DNA of 22,376 nt from an uncultured Blautia sp. (GTDB lineage Bacteria; Bacillota; Clostridia; Lachnospirales; Lachnospiraceae). The notes beneath the pieces were generated by a model that was not told the origin of the DNA, did not search any database, and saw only the letters and a program-made list of their open reading frames with translations. Shown piece by piece: positions 1-6,651 of the stretch; position 1 is the stretch's first letter; the number at the start of each line of letters is the position of its first letter. Both the position numbers and the translations under genes were made by a program. The stretch is taken from contig USDN01000047.1 of the NCBI GenBank assembly GCA_900553515.1, forward strand, positions 1 through 22,376, written 5' to 3'.

Positions 1-4
1 AACA

Positions 5-47
5 GACCCTTATAGGGTCAAAGCAAACCACCGGCTAAGCCGGTGGT
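5..47. repeat. Pair of adjacent perfect palindromes
   Basis: Two hairpins stand next to each other: GACCCT-TAT-AGGGTC (5-19) and ACCACCGGC-TAA-GCCGGTGGT (27-47). Neither is followed by a T-run, so they do not look like intrinsic terminators in the + direction. Paired subterminal hairpins are typical of REP-like repeats and of IS200/IS605-type transposon ends. The window edge prevents seeing what lies to the left, so the assignment to a mobile element is inference. Confidence 0.6.
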
Positions 48-69
48 CGTGATTAATGGAAGTTTTCTG

Positions 70-98
70 TTGATAAATAAAAGAAATTATCGTACAAT
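70..98 (+). promoter_or_regulatory. SigA-type promoter for murT-gatD
   Basis: TTGATA (70-75) and TACAAT (93-98) are separated by 17 bp, a good match to the vegetative consensus. The predicted transcription start is about 80 bp before the murT ATG. The stretch between holds only AT-rich leader and the ribosome site. Confidence 0.65.
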
Positions 99-186
99 CA
101 TTATTGTGGTATTTTTTCTTCAGAAGGGAAATACTAGAATTGTTCAGATAAACTGGAAGAAAAAATTGGATAAAGGATAAAAATAC

Positions 187-1524
187 ATGAATATAAGAAG
201 AATTGCAGCAGTCTGGGCGGCAAAAACCGCAGGTTTTGTCTGTAAAAAAATGGGCAGGCAAGGTGTGACATGGGCTGGAAAGATCGCTCTTAAAATCTAT
301 CCTCCTATTCTGAAAGAACTTGCAGCAGAGGTACGTAAGGATATTTTTGCAGTCTGTGGTACAAATGGAAAGACAACTACGAATAATATGCTGTGTGCAG
401 CCCTGGAAGCAGAAGGACAGAAAGTAATCTGTAACCATACCGGTTCCAATATGCTGAATGGTGTAGTTGCAGCTTTTGTATTAGGAGCAAAATTAAACGG
501 ACATATGGATGCAGACTATGCCTGCATTGAGGCCGATGAGGCATCTACCAAATATATTTTTCCTCAGATCCGGCCGGACTATATGGTTCTGACCAATCTG
601 TTCCGCGATCAGCTGGATCGATACGGGGAAATTGATATTACCATGAATATTCTGGAAACTATGATACGGTCTGTGCCGGAAATGAAAGTGCTCGTAAACG
701 GAGATGATGCACTTTCTGCATATCTTGCTATGGACAGTGGGAACCCCTGTATTTTTTACGGAATCAGTCAGCCGGTGATGAAGAATGATACAAACGAGAT
801 CCGTGAAGGTCGTTTCTGTAAGAGATGTGGAGAAAAACTCCAATACAGTTTCTATCATTACAGTCAGCTGGGAGAATATTGCTGTCCTCAGTGCGGATTT
901 AAACGCCCTTGTCTGGATTTTGATGCAGAAGACGTACTGGTAGGGGACAGACTTTCTTTTCGTGTAGAAAACAGGCTGATCTCAGCGAATTACAAAGGCT
1001 TCTATAACGTATATAATATCCTTGCTGCTTATGCCGGGGTACGGACTGCCGGATTTAAGGGCGAACATTTTACGGATATGCTGAAAAAATTCAATCCGGA
1101 AAATGGACGAATGGAACAGTTCCGGATTCAGGGAACAGGGATTACTTTAAATCTGGCAAAAAATCCTGCGGGATTTAACCAGAACATTTCTGCAGTGATG
1201 CAGGATACTGCGCCAAAGGACGTTATCATTGCGATTAATGATAACGCTCAGGACGGAATCGATATTTCATGGCTTTGGGATGTGGATTTTGACCGTTTTG
1301 GTGAAGAAAGTATCCGAAGTATCACTGTCAGCGGTATTCGCTGTCAGGACATGCGTTTGAGACTGAAATATGTGGATATCCCGTCAGTACTTGAACCGGA
1401 TGTGGAAAAAGCCATCAGAGACAGGATCAAAGACGGAACAGGCAATCTGTATGTACTTGTAAATTATACAGCGCTGTTCAGTACCAGAAATATTCTGAAG
1501 AAATTGGAGGGTGAGCAGAAATGA
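187..1524 (+). CDS. murT: Lipid II isoglutaminyl synthase, Mur-ligase subunit MurT
   Basis: MurT is the ATP-using half of the MurT-GatD complex, which converts the D-glutamate of the lipid II stem peptide to D-isoglutamine at the cytoplasmic face of the membrane. The 445-residue protein has the Mur-ligase P-loop (GTNGKTT, residues 58-64). It has a four-cysteine zinc ribbon characteristic of MurT (C211, C214, C233, C236) and the C-terminal DUF1727 region with a DGIDISW segment (D356/D359), where the family places the aspartate that completes the GatD active site. The start is supported by AAAGGA at 173-178. The gene overlaps gatD by four bases (ATGA), a sign of translational coupling. Length and all motifs are normal for the family. 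Confidence 0.95.
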   Translation: MNIRRIAAVWAAKTAGFVCKKMGRQGVTWAGKIALKIYPPILKELAAEVRKDIFAVCGTNGKTTTNNMLCAALEAEGQKVICNHTGSNMLNGVVAAFVLGAKLNGHMDADYACIEADEASTKYIFPQIRPDYMVLTNLFRDQLDRYGEIDITMNILETMIRSVPEMKVLVNGDDALSAYLAMDSGNPCIFYGISQPVMKNDTNEIREGRFCKRCGEKLQYSFYHYSQLGEYCCPQCGFKRPCLDFDAEDVLVGDRLSFRVENRLISANYKGFYNVYNILAAYAGVRTAGFKGEHFTDMLKKFNPENGRMEQFRIQGTGITLNLAKNPAGFNQNISAVMQDTAPKDVIIAINDNAQDGIDISWLWDVDFDRFGEESIRSITVSGIRCQDMRLRLKYVDIPSVLEPDVEKAIRDRIKDGTGNLYVLVNYTALFSTRNILKKLEGEQK

Positions 1525-2240
1525 AACTTACAATAGGACATTTATATCCGGATCTGCTGAACCTCTATGGTGACAGAGGCAATATTCAATGCCTGATGAA
1601 GAGATGCCAGTGGAGAGGGATTGAGGCAGAGACGATTTCATTTGAATCGAATGACAGAATTGATTTTTCCGGGCTTGATATTGTCCTTCTGGGAGGAGGA
1701 TCAGACCGGGAGCAGATGCTTGTCTGTGAAAAGCTAAAAGAAATCCAGGGAGATTTTAAGAAATATGTAGAGTCGGACGGAGTCGTGATCGCTATCTGCG
1801 GAGGATATCAGCTGCTTGGAAAATATTACAAGACAGACCAGGGTATGATTACAGGACTGGATCTTGTGGATATGTATACGGAGCAGGGAGACGGAAGGCT
1901 TATTGATAATATCGTACTGAAAAGCGAGCTTTTTGATATGCCGATTGTGGGATTTGAAAATCATGGAGGAAGAACCTGCATTAAAGACAATCAGCCTTTG
2001 GGCAAAGTTTTGGCTGGTTCGGGAAATGACGGCATTTCCGGTTATGAAGGAGTGGTTTACAAAAATGTGATAGGTACTTATCTGCACGGGCCTCTGCTTC
2101 CCAAAAATCCCCAGCTTGCAGACTGGCTGATTCTTCGTGCTTTGAAGAAAAAGTACGGAGAAGGGGTGGAACTTACTGCACTGGATGATATCCAGGAAAA
2201 GGAAGCAAATGATTATATTTACAAAAGGTTTGTGAAATAA
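1521..2240 (+). CDS. gatD: Lipid II isoglutaminyl synthase, glutaminase subunit GatD
   Basis: GatD is a class I (triad) glutamine amidotransferase. It releases ammonia from glutamine and channels it to MurT for amidation of lipid II. The 239-residue protein shows the glutaminase fold: the nucleophile elbow AICGGYQLLG with C93, and the catalytic histidine H189 in GTYLHGPLLP. The usual third triad residue is absent, as expected for GatD, which relies on an aspartate supplied by MurT. It overlaps the end of murT by four bases, and a GGAGGGTGAG ribosome site lies inside the murT reading frame. CobB/CobQ-like amidotransferases are related, but the murT neighbour settles the identity. Confidence 0.94.
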   Translation: MKLTIGHLYPDLLNLYGDRGNIQCLMKRCQWRGIEAETISFESNDRIDFSGLDIVLLGGGSDREQMLVCEKLKEIQGDFKKYVESDGVVIAICGGYQLLGKYYKTDQGMITGLDLVDMYTEQGDGRLIDNIVLKSELFDMPIVGFENHGGRTCIKDNQPLGKVLAGSGNDGISGYEGVVYKNVIGTYLHGPLLPKNPQLADWLILRALKKKYGEGVELTALDDIQEKEANDYIYKRFVK

Positions 2241-2243
2241 TAC

Positions 2244-2272
2244 TTGCAATAGAAAATAGCTGACGTTATAAT
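2244..2272 (+). promoter_or_regulatory. Promoter for the rubredoxin gene
   Basis: TTGCAA (2244-2249), a 17-bp spacer and a perfect TATAAT (2267-2272) start just after the gatD stop. Downstream, a bulged inverted repeat GGAACGG...CCGTTTCC (2281-2302) lies in the predicted 5' leader and could be a protein-binding site or simple RNA hairpin. Confidence 0.7.
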
Positions 2273-2329
2273 GAAGCCATGGAACGGGTATGACCGTTTC
2301 CTAATTGAAATCTGAAAGGAGCAGTTATT

Positions 2330-2491
2330 ATGCAGAAATATGTATGTGAGCCATGCGGATATGTATATGATCCTGAGATCGGAGATCCGGACAGCGGAAT
2401 CGAGCCGGGTACTGCATTTGAAGATCTTCCCGAAGATTGGGTATGCCCGGTCTGCGGAGTAGGCAAGGACGATTTTGTACTGGAAGATTAA
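2330..2491 (+). CDS. Rubredoxin
   Basis: This small cytoplasmic iron-sulfur electron carrier typically serves oxygen- or peroxide-detoxifying reductases in anaerobes. The 53-residue product has the two CxxCG knuckles that bind one Fe: CEPCG at residues 6-10 and CPVCG at 39-43. It also shows the conserved YVYDPEIGDP segment, the PEDWVCP segment before the second knuckle, and normal rubredoxin length. The start codon is preceded by AAAGGAG at 2315-2321, nine bases upstream. The gene has its own promoter and terminator, so it is probably monocistronic. No partner oxidoreductase lies beside it, so the electron acceptor cannot be named. Confidence 0.96.
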   Translation: MQKYVCEPCGYVYDPEIGDPDSGIEPGTAFEDLPEDWVCPVCGVGKDDFVLED

Positions 2492-2504
2492 GTAACCAGT
2501 CATG

Positions 2505-2545
2505 AAGGTGCCGAAAGCAAAATGCTTTTGACACCTTCTGTTTTT
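2505..2545 (+). terminator. Intrinsic terminator after rubredoxin
   Basis: AAGGTG (2505-2510) pairs with CACCTT (2532-2537), with a further inner AAGCA/TGCTT pairing, followed by CTGTTTTT. It lies 13 bases after the rubredoxin stop codon. Confidence 0.75.
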
Positions 2546-2587
2546 ATTCATTAGGAATTTTTGGAGTTCGAAGCGGATTTGTCTGCT

Positions 2588-2616
2588 TTGATTCCAGATG
2601 GAAGGAACCGTATGGT
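2588..2616 (+). promoter_or_regulatory. Possible promoter for the sugar-binding lipoprotein
   Basis: TTGATT (2588-2593) is followed after 17 bp by TATGGT (2611-2616). The -10 match is mediocre, but it lies between an upstream terminator and the next gene, where a promoter is expected. A short stem AAGCGGA/TCTGCTT (2571-2588) abuts the -35 and could be an operator. Confidence 0.4.
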
Positions 2617-2652
2617 AATTGCGGGGCCTTTTTGGACAGAAAGGAATGTATC

Positions 2653-4089
2653 ATGAAAAGAAAGACAGCAGTTGTTTTAATGGGATCCCTGATGGCGTTG
2701 ACTGTCCTTTCGGGATGCGGAAATAATGAAGCTACAGAAGCTGCCAGTGAAAGTGCCCAGACAGAGGACGAAGGCACAGGAGACGATGCAGAGATGCAGG
2801 AGGTTCTTGAGGAAGAAGAGGAGCAAAAGGAAAAAGAGGCAGAGAAAGAAGCTGAAAAAGAAAATAAAGATTCCGAAGAAACCAGTGAAAACGAAGAGGA
2901 AGAAGTGATTTCGGAGGAGGAATCAGAAGAGGAGACTACAGATCAGGTAGCAGTCTTGTTCCCTGATGAAAAAAACTGGTCTGATGATGCTGGTGAACTT
3001 GAAGCAAATTTTATAGAAGATGGATATGAACCTTTGATCTTTTATGCGGAAGGTGATGGATCTAAACAGGTATCTCAGATCCAGGAGATGCTTGCTGCGG
3101 AGGTCAAGGCATTTGTTATTGCTCCAGTGGATCCATATGGGCTTACAGACGCACTGGCTCCTGTCAAGGAGGCAAAAATCCCGGTATTTTCCTACGATCA
3201 GCTGATTATGGATACAAATGCAGTAAAATATTATACGACCTTTGGAGGGCGGCAGGCCGGGAATATGATCGCCGAAGAGATCGTAGAAAAAGCAGAACTT
3301 GAAAAGGTCCGTGAAGAAAAAGGTACCAGGACCATAGAGTTTCTTATGGGTTCTCTGGATAATACCCAGGCTCTGTTTCTGTACAATGGTGTGATGGAAA
3401 TTCTGCAGCCATATCTGGATGATGGAACTCTTGTGTGTACATCAGGAAAAATAAGTTTTGATGATACCGGAATTCTCAGATGGAGCAGAGAATCAGCAGA
3501 AACAAGGTTCCGGGAGATTCTTGAAGATTCTTATGAAGAAGGACAGCTGCCGGATATTATCTGTACAGGCTTCGACCAGGCGGCGCTGGCGGCAGCCAAA
3601 GTTCTGGAAGAAGGCGGTGCAGTTCCCGGAAGTGAAACGTGGCCCATGATCACAGGAGTGGAATGTGAGCCGGAAGCAGTGAAGGCAGCAGCTTCAGGGA
3701 AAATAGCATTTAGTCTTTTTATGGATTACAGAACTCTTGCAGATGCCTGTGAGCAGATGGTTCATGAATATCTTAACGGAGAAGAAGAACCGGAAGTTAA
3801 TGACTATGAACAGTATGACAACGGCGTAAAGATCATTGGAACGTATCTCTGCGAACCTCAGATTATCGATGGAGATAATTATGAAATTCTTATTGATAAT
3901 GGATATTATGAGGAAGAAGAGGTGCGGCCGGAGGCAACTCCGACGCCAACATTAGAACCGACGTCCACTCCTGCTCCGGAGCCAACTGCAACTGAAACAC
4001 CGGAACCCACTGAAGAGCCTGAACCGGAAGAAGAGGCGAAGCCGACTCCTACACAGAAACCCCGGATTACATTAAGAGGAAGCAAATAA
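2653..4089 (+). CDS. Sugar ABC-transporter-type substrate-binding lipoprotein (XylF/ChvE-like)
   Basis: This is probably a membrane-anchored, extracellular periplasmic-binding-protein-fold receptor for a sugar, most like the xylose/multiple-sugar class. The start is taken at the second in-frame ATG because AAAGGA (2640-2645) precedes it and it gives a clean signal peptide MKRKTAVVLMGSLMALTVLSGC, split as K-rich start, hydrophobic core and lipobox LSGC (C22). A long Glu/Lys-rich linker (about residues 27-100) follows, then the binding domain with VAVLFPDEKNW, AFVIAPVDPYGL, FGGRQAGNMIAEEI and CTGFDQAALAAAKVL segments. The last roughly 45 residues are Pro/Thr/Glu repeats ending in RGSK. No permease or ATPase gene is next to it, so it may serve a distant transporter or act in sensing. 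The sugar specificity is inference. Confidence 0.85.
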   Translation: MKRKTAVVLMGSLMALTVLSGCGNNEATEAASESAQTEDEGTGDDAEMQEVLEEEEEQKEKEAEKEAEKENKDSEETSENEEEEVISEEESEEETTDQVAVLFPDEKNWSDDAGELEANFIEDGYEPLIFYAEGDGSKQVSQIQEMLAAEVKAFVIAPVDPYGLTDALAPVKEAKIPVFSYDQLIMDTNAVKYYTTFGGRQAGNMIAEEIVEKAELEKVREEKGTRTIEFLMGSLDNTQALFLYNGVMEILQPYLDDGTLVCTSGKISFDDTGILRWSRESAETRFREILEDSYEEGQLPDIICTGFDQAALAAAKVLEEGGAVPGSETWPMITGVECEPEAVKAAASGKIAFSLFMDYRTLADACEQMVHEYLNGEEEPEVNDYEQYDNGVKIIGTYLCEPQIIDGDNYEILIDNGYYEEEEVRPEATPTPTLEPTSTPAPEPTATETPEPTEEPEPEEEAKPTPTQKPRITLRGSK

Positions 4090-4148
4090 ATGACGTCTGT
4101 GCAGGGATAAGAAAATGTGTTTTTGCTGATCGTGCTCAGATGTATATG

Positions 4149-4224
4149 AAAAAGACAGATCACAGTGTTTTGTGAAAGTTCCGTAGACGAAGGAAATCTC
4201 ACAAAGCACAGGATCTGTCTTTTT
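4149..4224. terminator. Bidirectional terminator between convergent genes
   Basis: A perfect 13-bp stem AAAAAGACAGATC (4149-4161) / GATCTGTCTTTTT (4212-4224) gives a U-run on either strand. Inside it a second, imperfect stem (TGTGA...TCACA with TTCC...GGAA) folds the 50-base interior. It serves the lipoprotein gene on + and xpt on -. Confidence 0.85.
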
Positions 4225-4276
4225 GACATTCATTGTCTGTAAAGAGCAGCAGACAAAAAACGTTTATTGCAGATAT

Positions 4277-4846
4277 TTATCTGAAGGTAAGGGAATCGTC
4301 AGTCATGGAATCAATGATAGCCAGTGATTCCAGACGGACACCCATTTCACGGATCGTCTGCCCGCCTGTCTGGAAGCCTTTTTCTATAACGATTCCGGCA
4401 CCCTCCAGCGTCGCACCGGATTCTTTGACAATATCAATCAGACCCATCAGGGCACAGCCGTTGGCAAGGAAATCGTCGATGAGAAGTACATGGTCTTCCG
4501 GTCCAAGGAATTTCTTGGAAAGGATTACATCGTAAACTTTTTTGTGAGTAAAAGATTCTACTTTGGAACGGTACATTTCTCCATCCAGGTTTAAACTCTG
4601 TGCTTTTTTGGCAAAGATCACAGGTACGTCAAAATACTGGGCTGCAATGCAGGCAATCCCGATACCGGAAGCCTCGATGGTCAGGATTTTGGTGATGGGA
4701 CAGTCGGCAAAACGTCTTTTAAATTCTTTGCCGATTTCATTAATAAGTGTAATATCCATTTGATGATTCAAAAAACTGTCTACTTTTAAAATATTTCCCG
4801 GCTTTACAATGCCGTCTTTCAGAATACGATCTTTTAAAAGCTGCAT
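4277..4846 (-). CDS. xpt: Xanthine phosphoribosyltransferase
   Basis: This purine-salvage enzyme joins xanthine to PRPP to make XMP in the cytoplasm. The 189-residue length is normal. The start MQLLKDRILKDG and the segment KVDSFLNHQMD are typical of the family. The PRPP-binding loop is VLLIDDFLANGCAL (about residues 120-133), and a KKAQSLNLDGEMYRS segment is also present. The ATG is preceded on the minus strand by AAAGGAG, seven bases away. A clear minus-strand promoter lies upstream. Unlike many Firmicute xpt genes, I find no purine-riboswitch core in the leader. The usual partner pbuX (xanthine permease) is not adjacent; the gene appears to be monocistronic. Confidence 0.95.
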   Translation of the reverse strand: MQLLKDRILKDGIVKPGNILKVDSFLNHQMDITLINEIGKEFKRRFADCPITKILTIEASGIGIACIAAQYFDVPVIFAKKAQSLNLDGEMYRSKVESFTHKKVYDVILSKKFLGPEDHVLLIDDFLANGCALMGLIDIVKESGATLEGAGIVIEKGFQTGGQTIREMGVRLESLAIIDSMTDDSLTFR

Positions 4847-4900
4847 GATTTCTCTCCTTTAATCTCTGTACATTGAAATAATCTCTAAGAAATTATATCT

Positions 4901-4929
4901 AATATACGCTATTCTTCCGGGAAGTTCAA
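4901..4929 (-). promoter_or_regulatory. Promoter for xpt
   Basis: Read on the minus strand, TTGAAC (4929-4924) and TATATT (4906-4901) are 17 bp apart. A second -10-like TATAAT follows a few bases downstream. An inverted repeat TTCCCGGAA (4914-4922) sits inside the spacer. Confidence 0.65.
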
Positions 4930-4994
4930 TTCTTTTCGAGAAATATTTACAAAAATTTTGTGGCAGCCTGTATAAAATGTTGTGTTCCCTCCCG

Positions 4995-5023
4995 TTGCAT
5001 TGACTGGAAAGGTCTGGTACAAT
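4995..5023 (+). promoter_or_regulatory. Promoter for the 75-residue protein gene
   Basis: TTGCAT (4995-5000), 17 bp, TACAAT (5018-5023). The resulting leader is short and carries the ribosome site GTGAGGAG at 5031-5038. Confidence 0.6.
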
Positions 5024-5047
5024 GAAAAAAGTGAGGAGATTTTAAAG

Positions 5048-5275
5048 ATGAAAGAATATGAAGTAATATGGGAAATATTTAATAAGTGCCCCCGAAATCA
5101 GATGCGGGACGTGTTTGTAGAGGAAATTGAGATTGAAGATCCGGAAGAATATGTGAAGCAGAAATTTCAGGGAAAAGAAGTTTTCTATGAAAAGACAGTT
5201 CTGGAAGACGGGACAGTGATCTTTGATATCGAGACTTCCGGTATAAAACAGAGATGCTCCTTTACAGAATTTTAA
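5048..5275 (+). CDS. Small acidic protein of unknown function
   Basis: I do not recognise this 75-residue protein. It has no signal peptide or membrane segment. It is acidic, with EEIEIEDPEEYVKQKF in the middle and a C-terminal stretch EDGTVIFDIETSGIKQRCSF that reads like two beta strands. It contains two cysteines (in NKCPRNQM and QRCSF) that are not in a recognisable metal motif. The start at this internal ATG, rather than one further upstream in frame, is chosen because GAGGAG stands nine bases before it and a promoter ends at 5023. Codon use resembles the neighbours. The csoR promoter begins inside its last codons, so it may be transcribed with the genes that follow. Confidence 0.75.
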   Translation: MKEYEVIWEIFNKCPRNQMRDVFVEEIEIEDPEEYVKQKFQGKEVFYEKTVLEDGTVIFDIETSGIKQRCSFTEF

Positions 5276-5290
5276 AAGCTGTGTTATAAT
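5261..5290 (+). promoter_or_regulatory. Promoter upstream of csoR
   Basis: TTTACA (5261-5266), an 18-bp spacer and TATAAT (5285-5290). The -35 lies within the last codons of the upstream gene. Confidence 0.6.
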
Positions 5291-5297
5291 GGCTGTT

Positions 5298-5340
5298 GGC
5301 GGTATAAACAGGATATCCGCCCACGCCCGTAAGGGACGGG
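5298..5340 (+). promoter_or_regulatory. Two inverted repeats in the csoR leader, possible operator
   Basis: GGCGGTAT (5298-5305) pairs with ATATCCGCC (5313-5321) with one bulged T. CCCGT (5326-5330) pairs with ACGGG (5336-5340), just before the ribosome site. GC-rich inverted repeats beside the -10 are where CsoR-family repressors bind, so autoregulation is plausible, but neither repeat matches a consensus I can name. Confidence 0.4.
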
Positions 5341-5352
5341 AAAGGAGCACGC

Positions 5353-5700
5353 ATGAGCGAGACAAAAGAGACCCATGTGCATGTCATGGAAGACGGCAGT
5401 GTGGTAGAACATTCCCATGGAGAGCATGGTCATTATCACAGCCATGCCCAGACAAAGGCTGTGCTGAACCGTTTATCCAGAGCTATTGGTCACATGGAAT
5501 CTATCAAGCGCATGGTGGAAGACGGCCGGGACTGTTCCGAAGTTCTGATCCAGCTTTCAGCAGTAAAATCTGCTATTAATAATACTGGCAAGATCATTCT
5601 TCAGGATCACATCGAGCATTGCATTGTGGATGCAGTAGAGCATGGAGATCGGGAAGCGATCAAAGAACTGGAAAAAGCCATTGACCGTTTTATGAAATAA
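5353..5700 (+). CDS. csoR: CsoR-family metal-sensing transcriptional repressor with His-rich N-terminus
   Basis: This is an all-helical DUF156 DNA-binding repressor, probably released from DNA by a metal. The core (about residues 32-115) carries C61, H86 and C90, which gives the same C-x24-H-x3-C spacing as the copper(I) site C36/H61/C65 of Mycobacterium tuberculosis CsoR. That argues for copper over the nickel/cobalt (RcnR) or formaldehyde (FrmR) classes. The first 31 residues are unusual, with eight histidines in HVHV...HSHGEHGHYHSH, which may bind nickel, zinc or copper in addition. The start has GGGAAAGGAG eight bases upstream. No copper exporter or chaperone gene is adjacent; mrp follows after 48 bp. 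The family is sure, the metal is inference. Confidence 0.9.
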   Translation: MSETKETHVHVMEDGSVVEHSHGEHGHYHSHAQTKAVLNRLSRAIGHMESIKRMVEDGRDCSEVLIQLSAVKSAINNTGKIILQDHIEHCIVDAVEHGDREAIKELEKAIDRFMK

Positions 5701-5748
5701 TATCTGATCTGTTTTTTATGCAGACAAATATATAGAAGGAGAAATAAA

Positions 5749-6579
5749 ATGGCAAAAGAATGTAACAGCAAAACCTGCGACAAAACAAGCTGTGAAGGAT
5801 GCAGCAACAAAGGAAAAAATATGGATCTTATGGCAGAAGCAAACGCCATGTCCAATGTAAAACATGTGATCGGTGTTGTCAGCGGTAAAGGCGGCGTAGG
5901 AAAATCTTTCGTGACTGCATCACTGGCAAACCGTATGGCGGCAAAAGGATTTAAAGTAGGTATCCTTGACGCAGATATCACAGGACCGTCCATCCCAAAA
6001 ATGTATGGACTGAAGGGCTCTGCAAAGGGGGATGAAAGCGGAATCTATCCAATGGAAACCGCAAACGGAATTGAGGTTATTTCCGTGAACCTTCTTCTTC
6101 CCACAGAGGAAACTCCGGTTATCTGGAGAGGACCGATCCTTGCAAATATGGTAAAACAGTTCTGGACAGACGTAATCTGGGGCGACCTGGACTATCTGTT
6201 TGTGGACATGCCTCCGGGAACCGGCGACGTACCTCTTACAGTATTCCAGTCACTTCCGGTTGACGGTATCGTGATCGTAAGTTCTCCTCAGGATCTCGTT
6301 AAGATGATTGTCAAAAAGGCATACAACATGGCTGAGATGATGAATATTCCGGTGCTTGGCATTGTAGAAAACTACAGTTATGTAAAATGTCCGGACTGCG
6401 GAAAAGAGATCAAAGTTTTCGGCGAGAGCCACATTGATGAGATTGCGGCAGAACTGAATGTTTCTGTTCTGGGCAAAATGCCTATTGAAGCATCTTTTGC
6501 GGAGTATGCAGATAAAGGCGAATTTGATAAGGTAGTAAATTCTTATCTTGAAAAAGCAGACAGTCATATGCCTGCCTGA
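5749..6579 (+). CDS. mrp: Mrp/Nbp35-family Fe-S cluster carrier ATPase
   Basis: This P-loop NTPase of the ApbC/Mrp/Nbp35 group assembles and transfers [4Fe-4S] clusters to apoproteins in the cytoplasm. The 276-residue protein has the deviant Walker A SGKGGVGKS (residues 45-53), the ILDADITGPS switch region, the FVDMPPGTGD Walker B segment, and the CxxC that bridges the cluster between two subunits (C214, C217 in KCPDCGKEI). The N-terminus adds four cysteines (C5, C10, C15, C18), recalling Nbp35 although the spacing is not the eukaryotic one. AAGGAG (5736-5741) precedes the ATG. It lies 48 bp after csoR with no terminator between, so the two are probably cotranscribed. Confidence 0.93.
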   Translation: MAKECNSKTCDKTSCEGCSNKGKNMDLMAEANAMSNVKHVIGVVSGKGGVGKSFVTASLANRMAAKGFKVGILDADITGPSIPKMYGLKGSAKGDESGIYPMETANGIEVISVNLLLPTEETPVIWRGPILANMVKQFWTDVIWGDLDYLFVDMPPGTGDVPLTVFQSLPVDGIVIVSSPQDLVKMIVKKAYNMAEMMNIPVLGIVENYSYVKCPDCGKEIKVFGESHIDEIAAELNVSVLGKMPIEASFAEYADKGEFDKVVNSYLEKADSHMPA

Positions 6580-6651
6580 AAACAGGATAAGGAATTAATA
6601 TAAGCTCAAAAATACTATGGCCTGTTGGCCGGATTGAGAAAGGAGTCTCAC

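Noticed and set aside
6619..6630. GGCC-TGTT-GGCC hairpin before purL as an operator
   Set aside because: It is only a 4-bp stem, with no promoter placed clearly around it; chance is a sufficient explanation.
6625..6651. Upstream in-frame start for purL
   Set aside because: The ATG at 6625 has no ribosome site and would place the clear AAAGGAG (6639-6645) inside the gene; the ATG at 6652 fits both that site and the family N-terminus.
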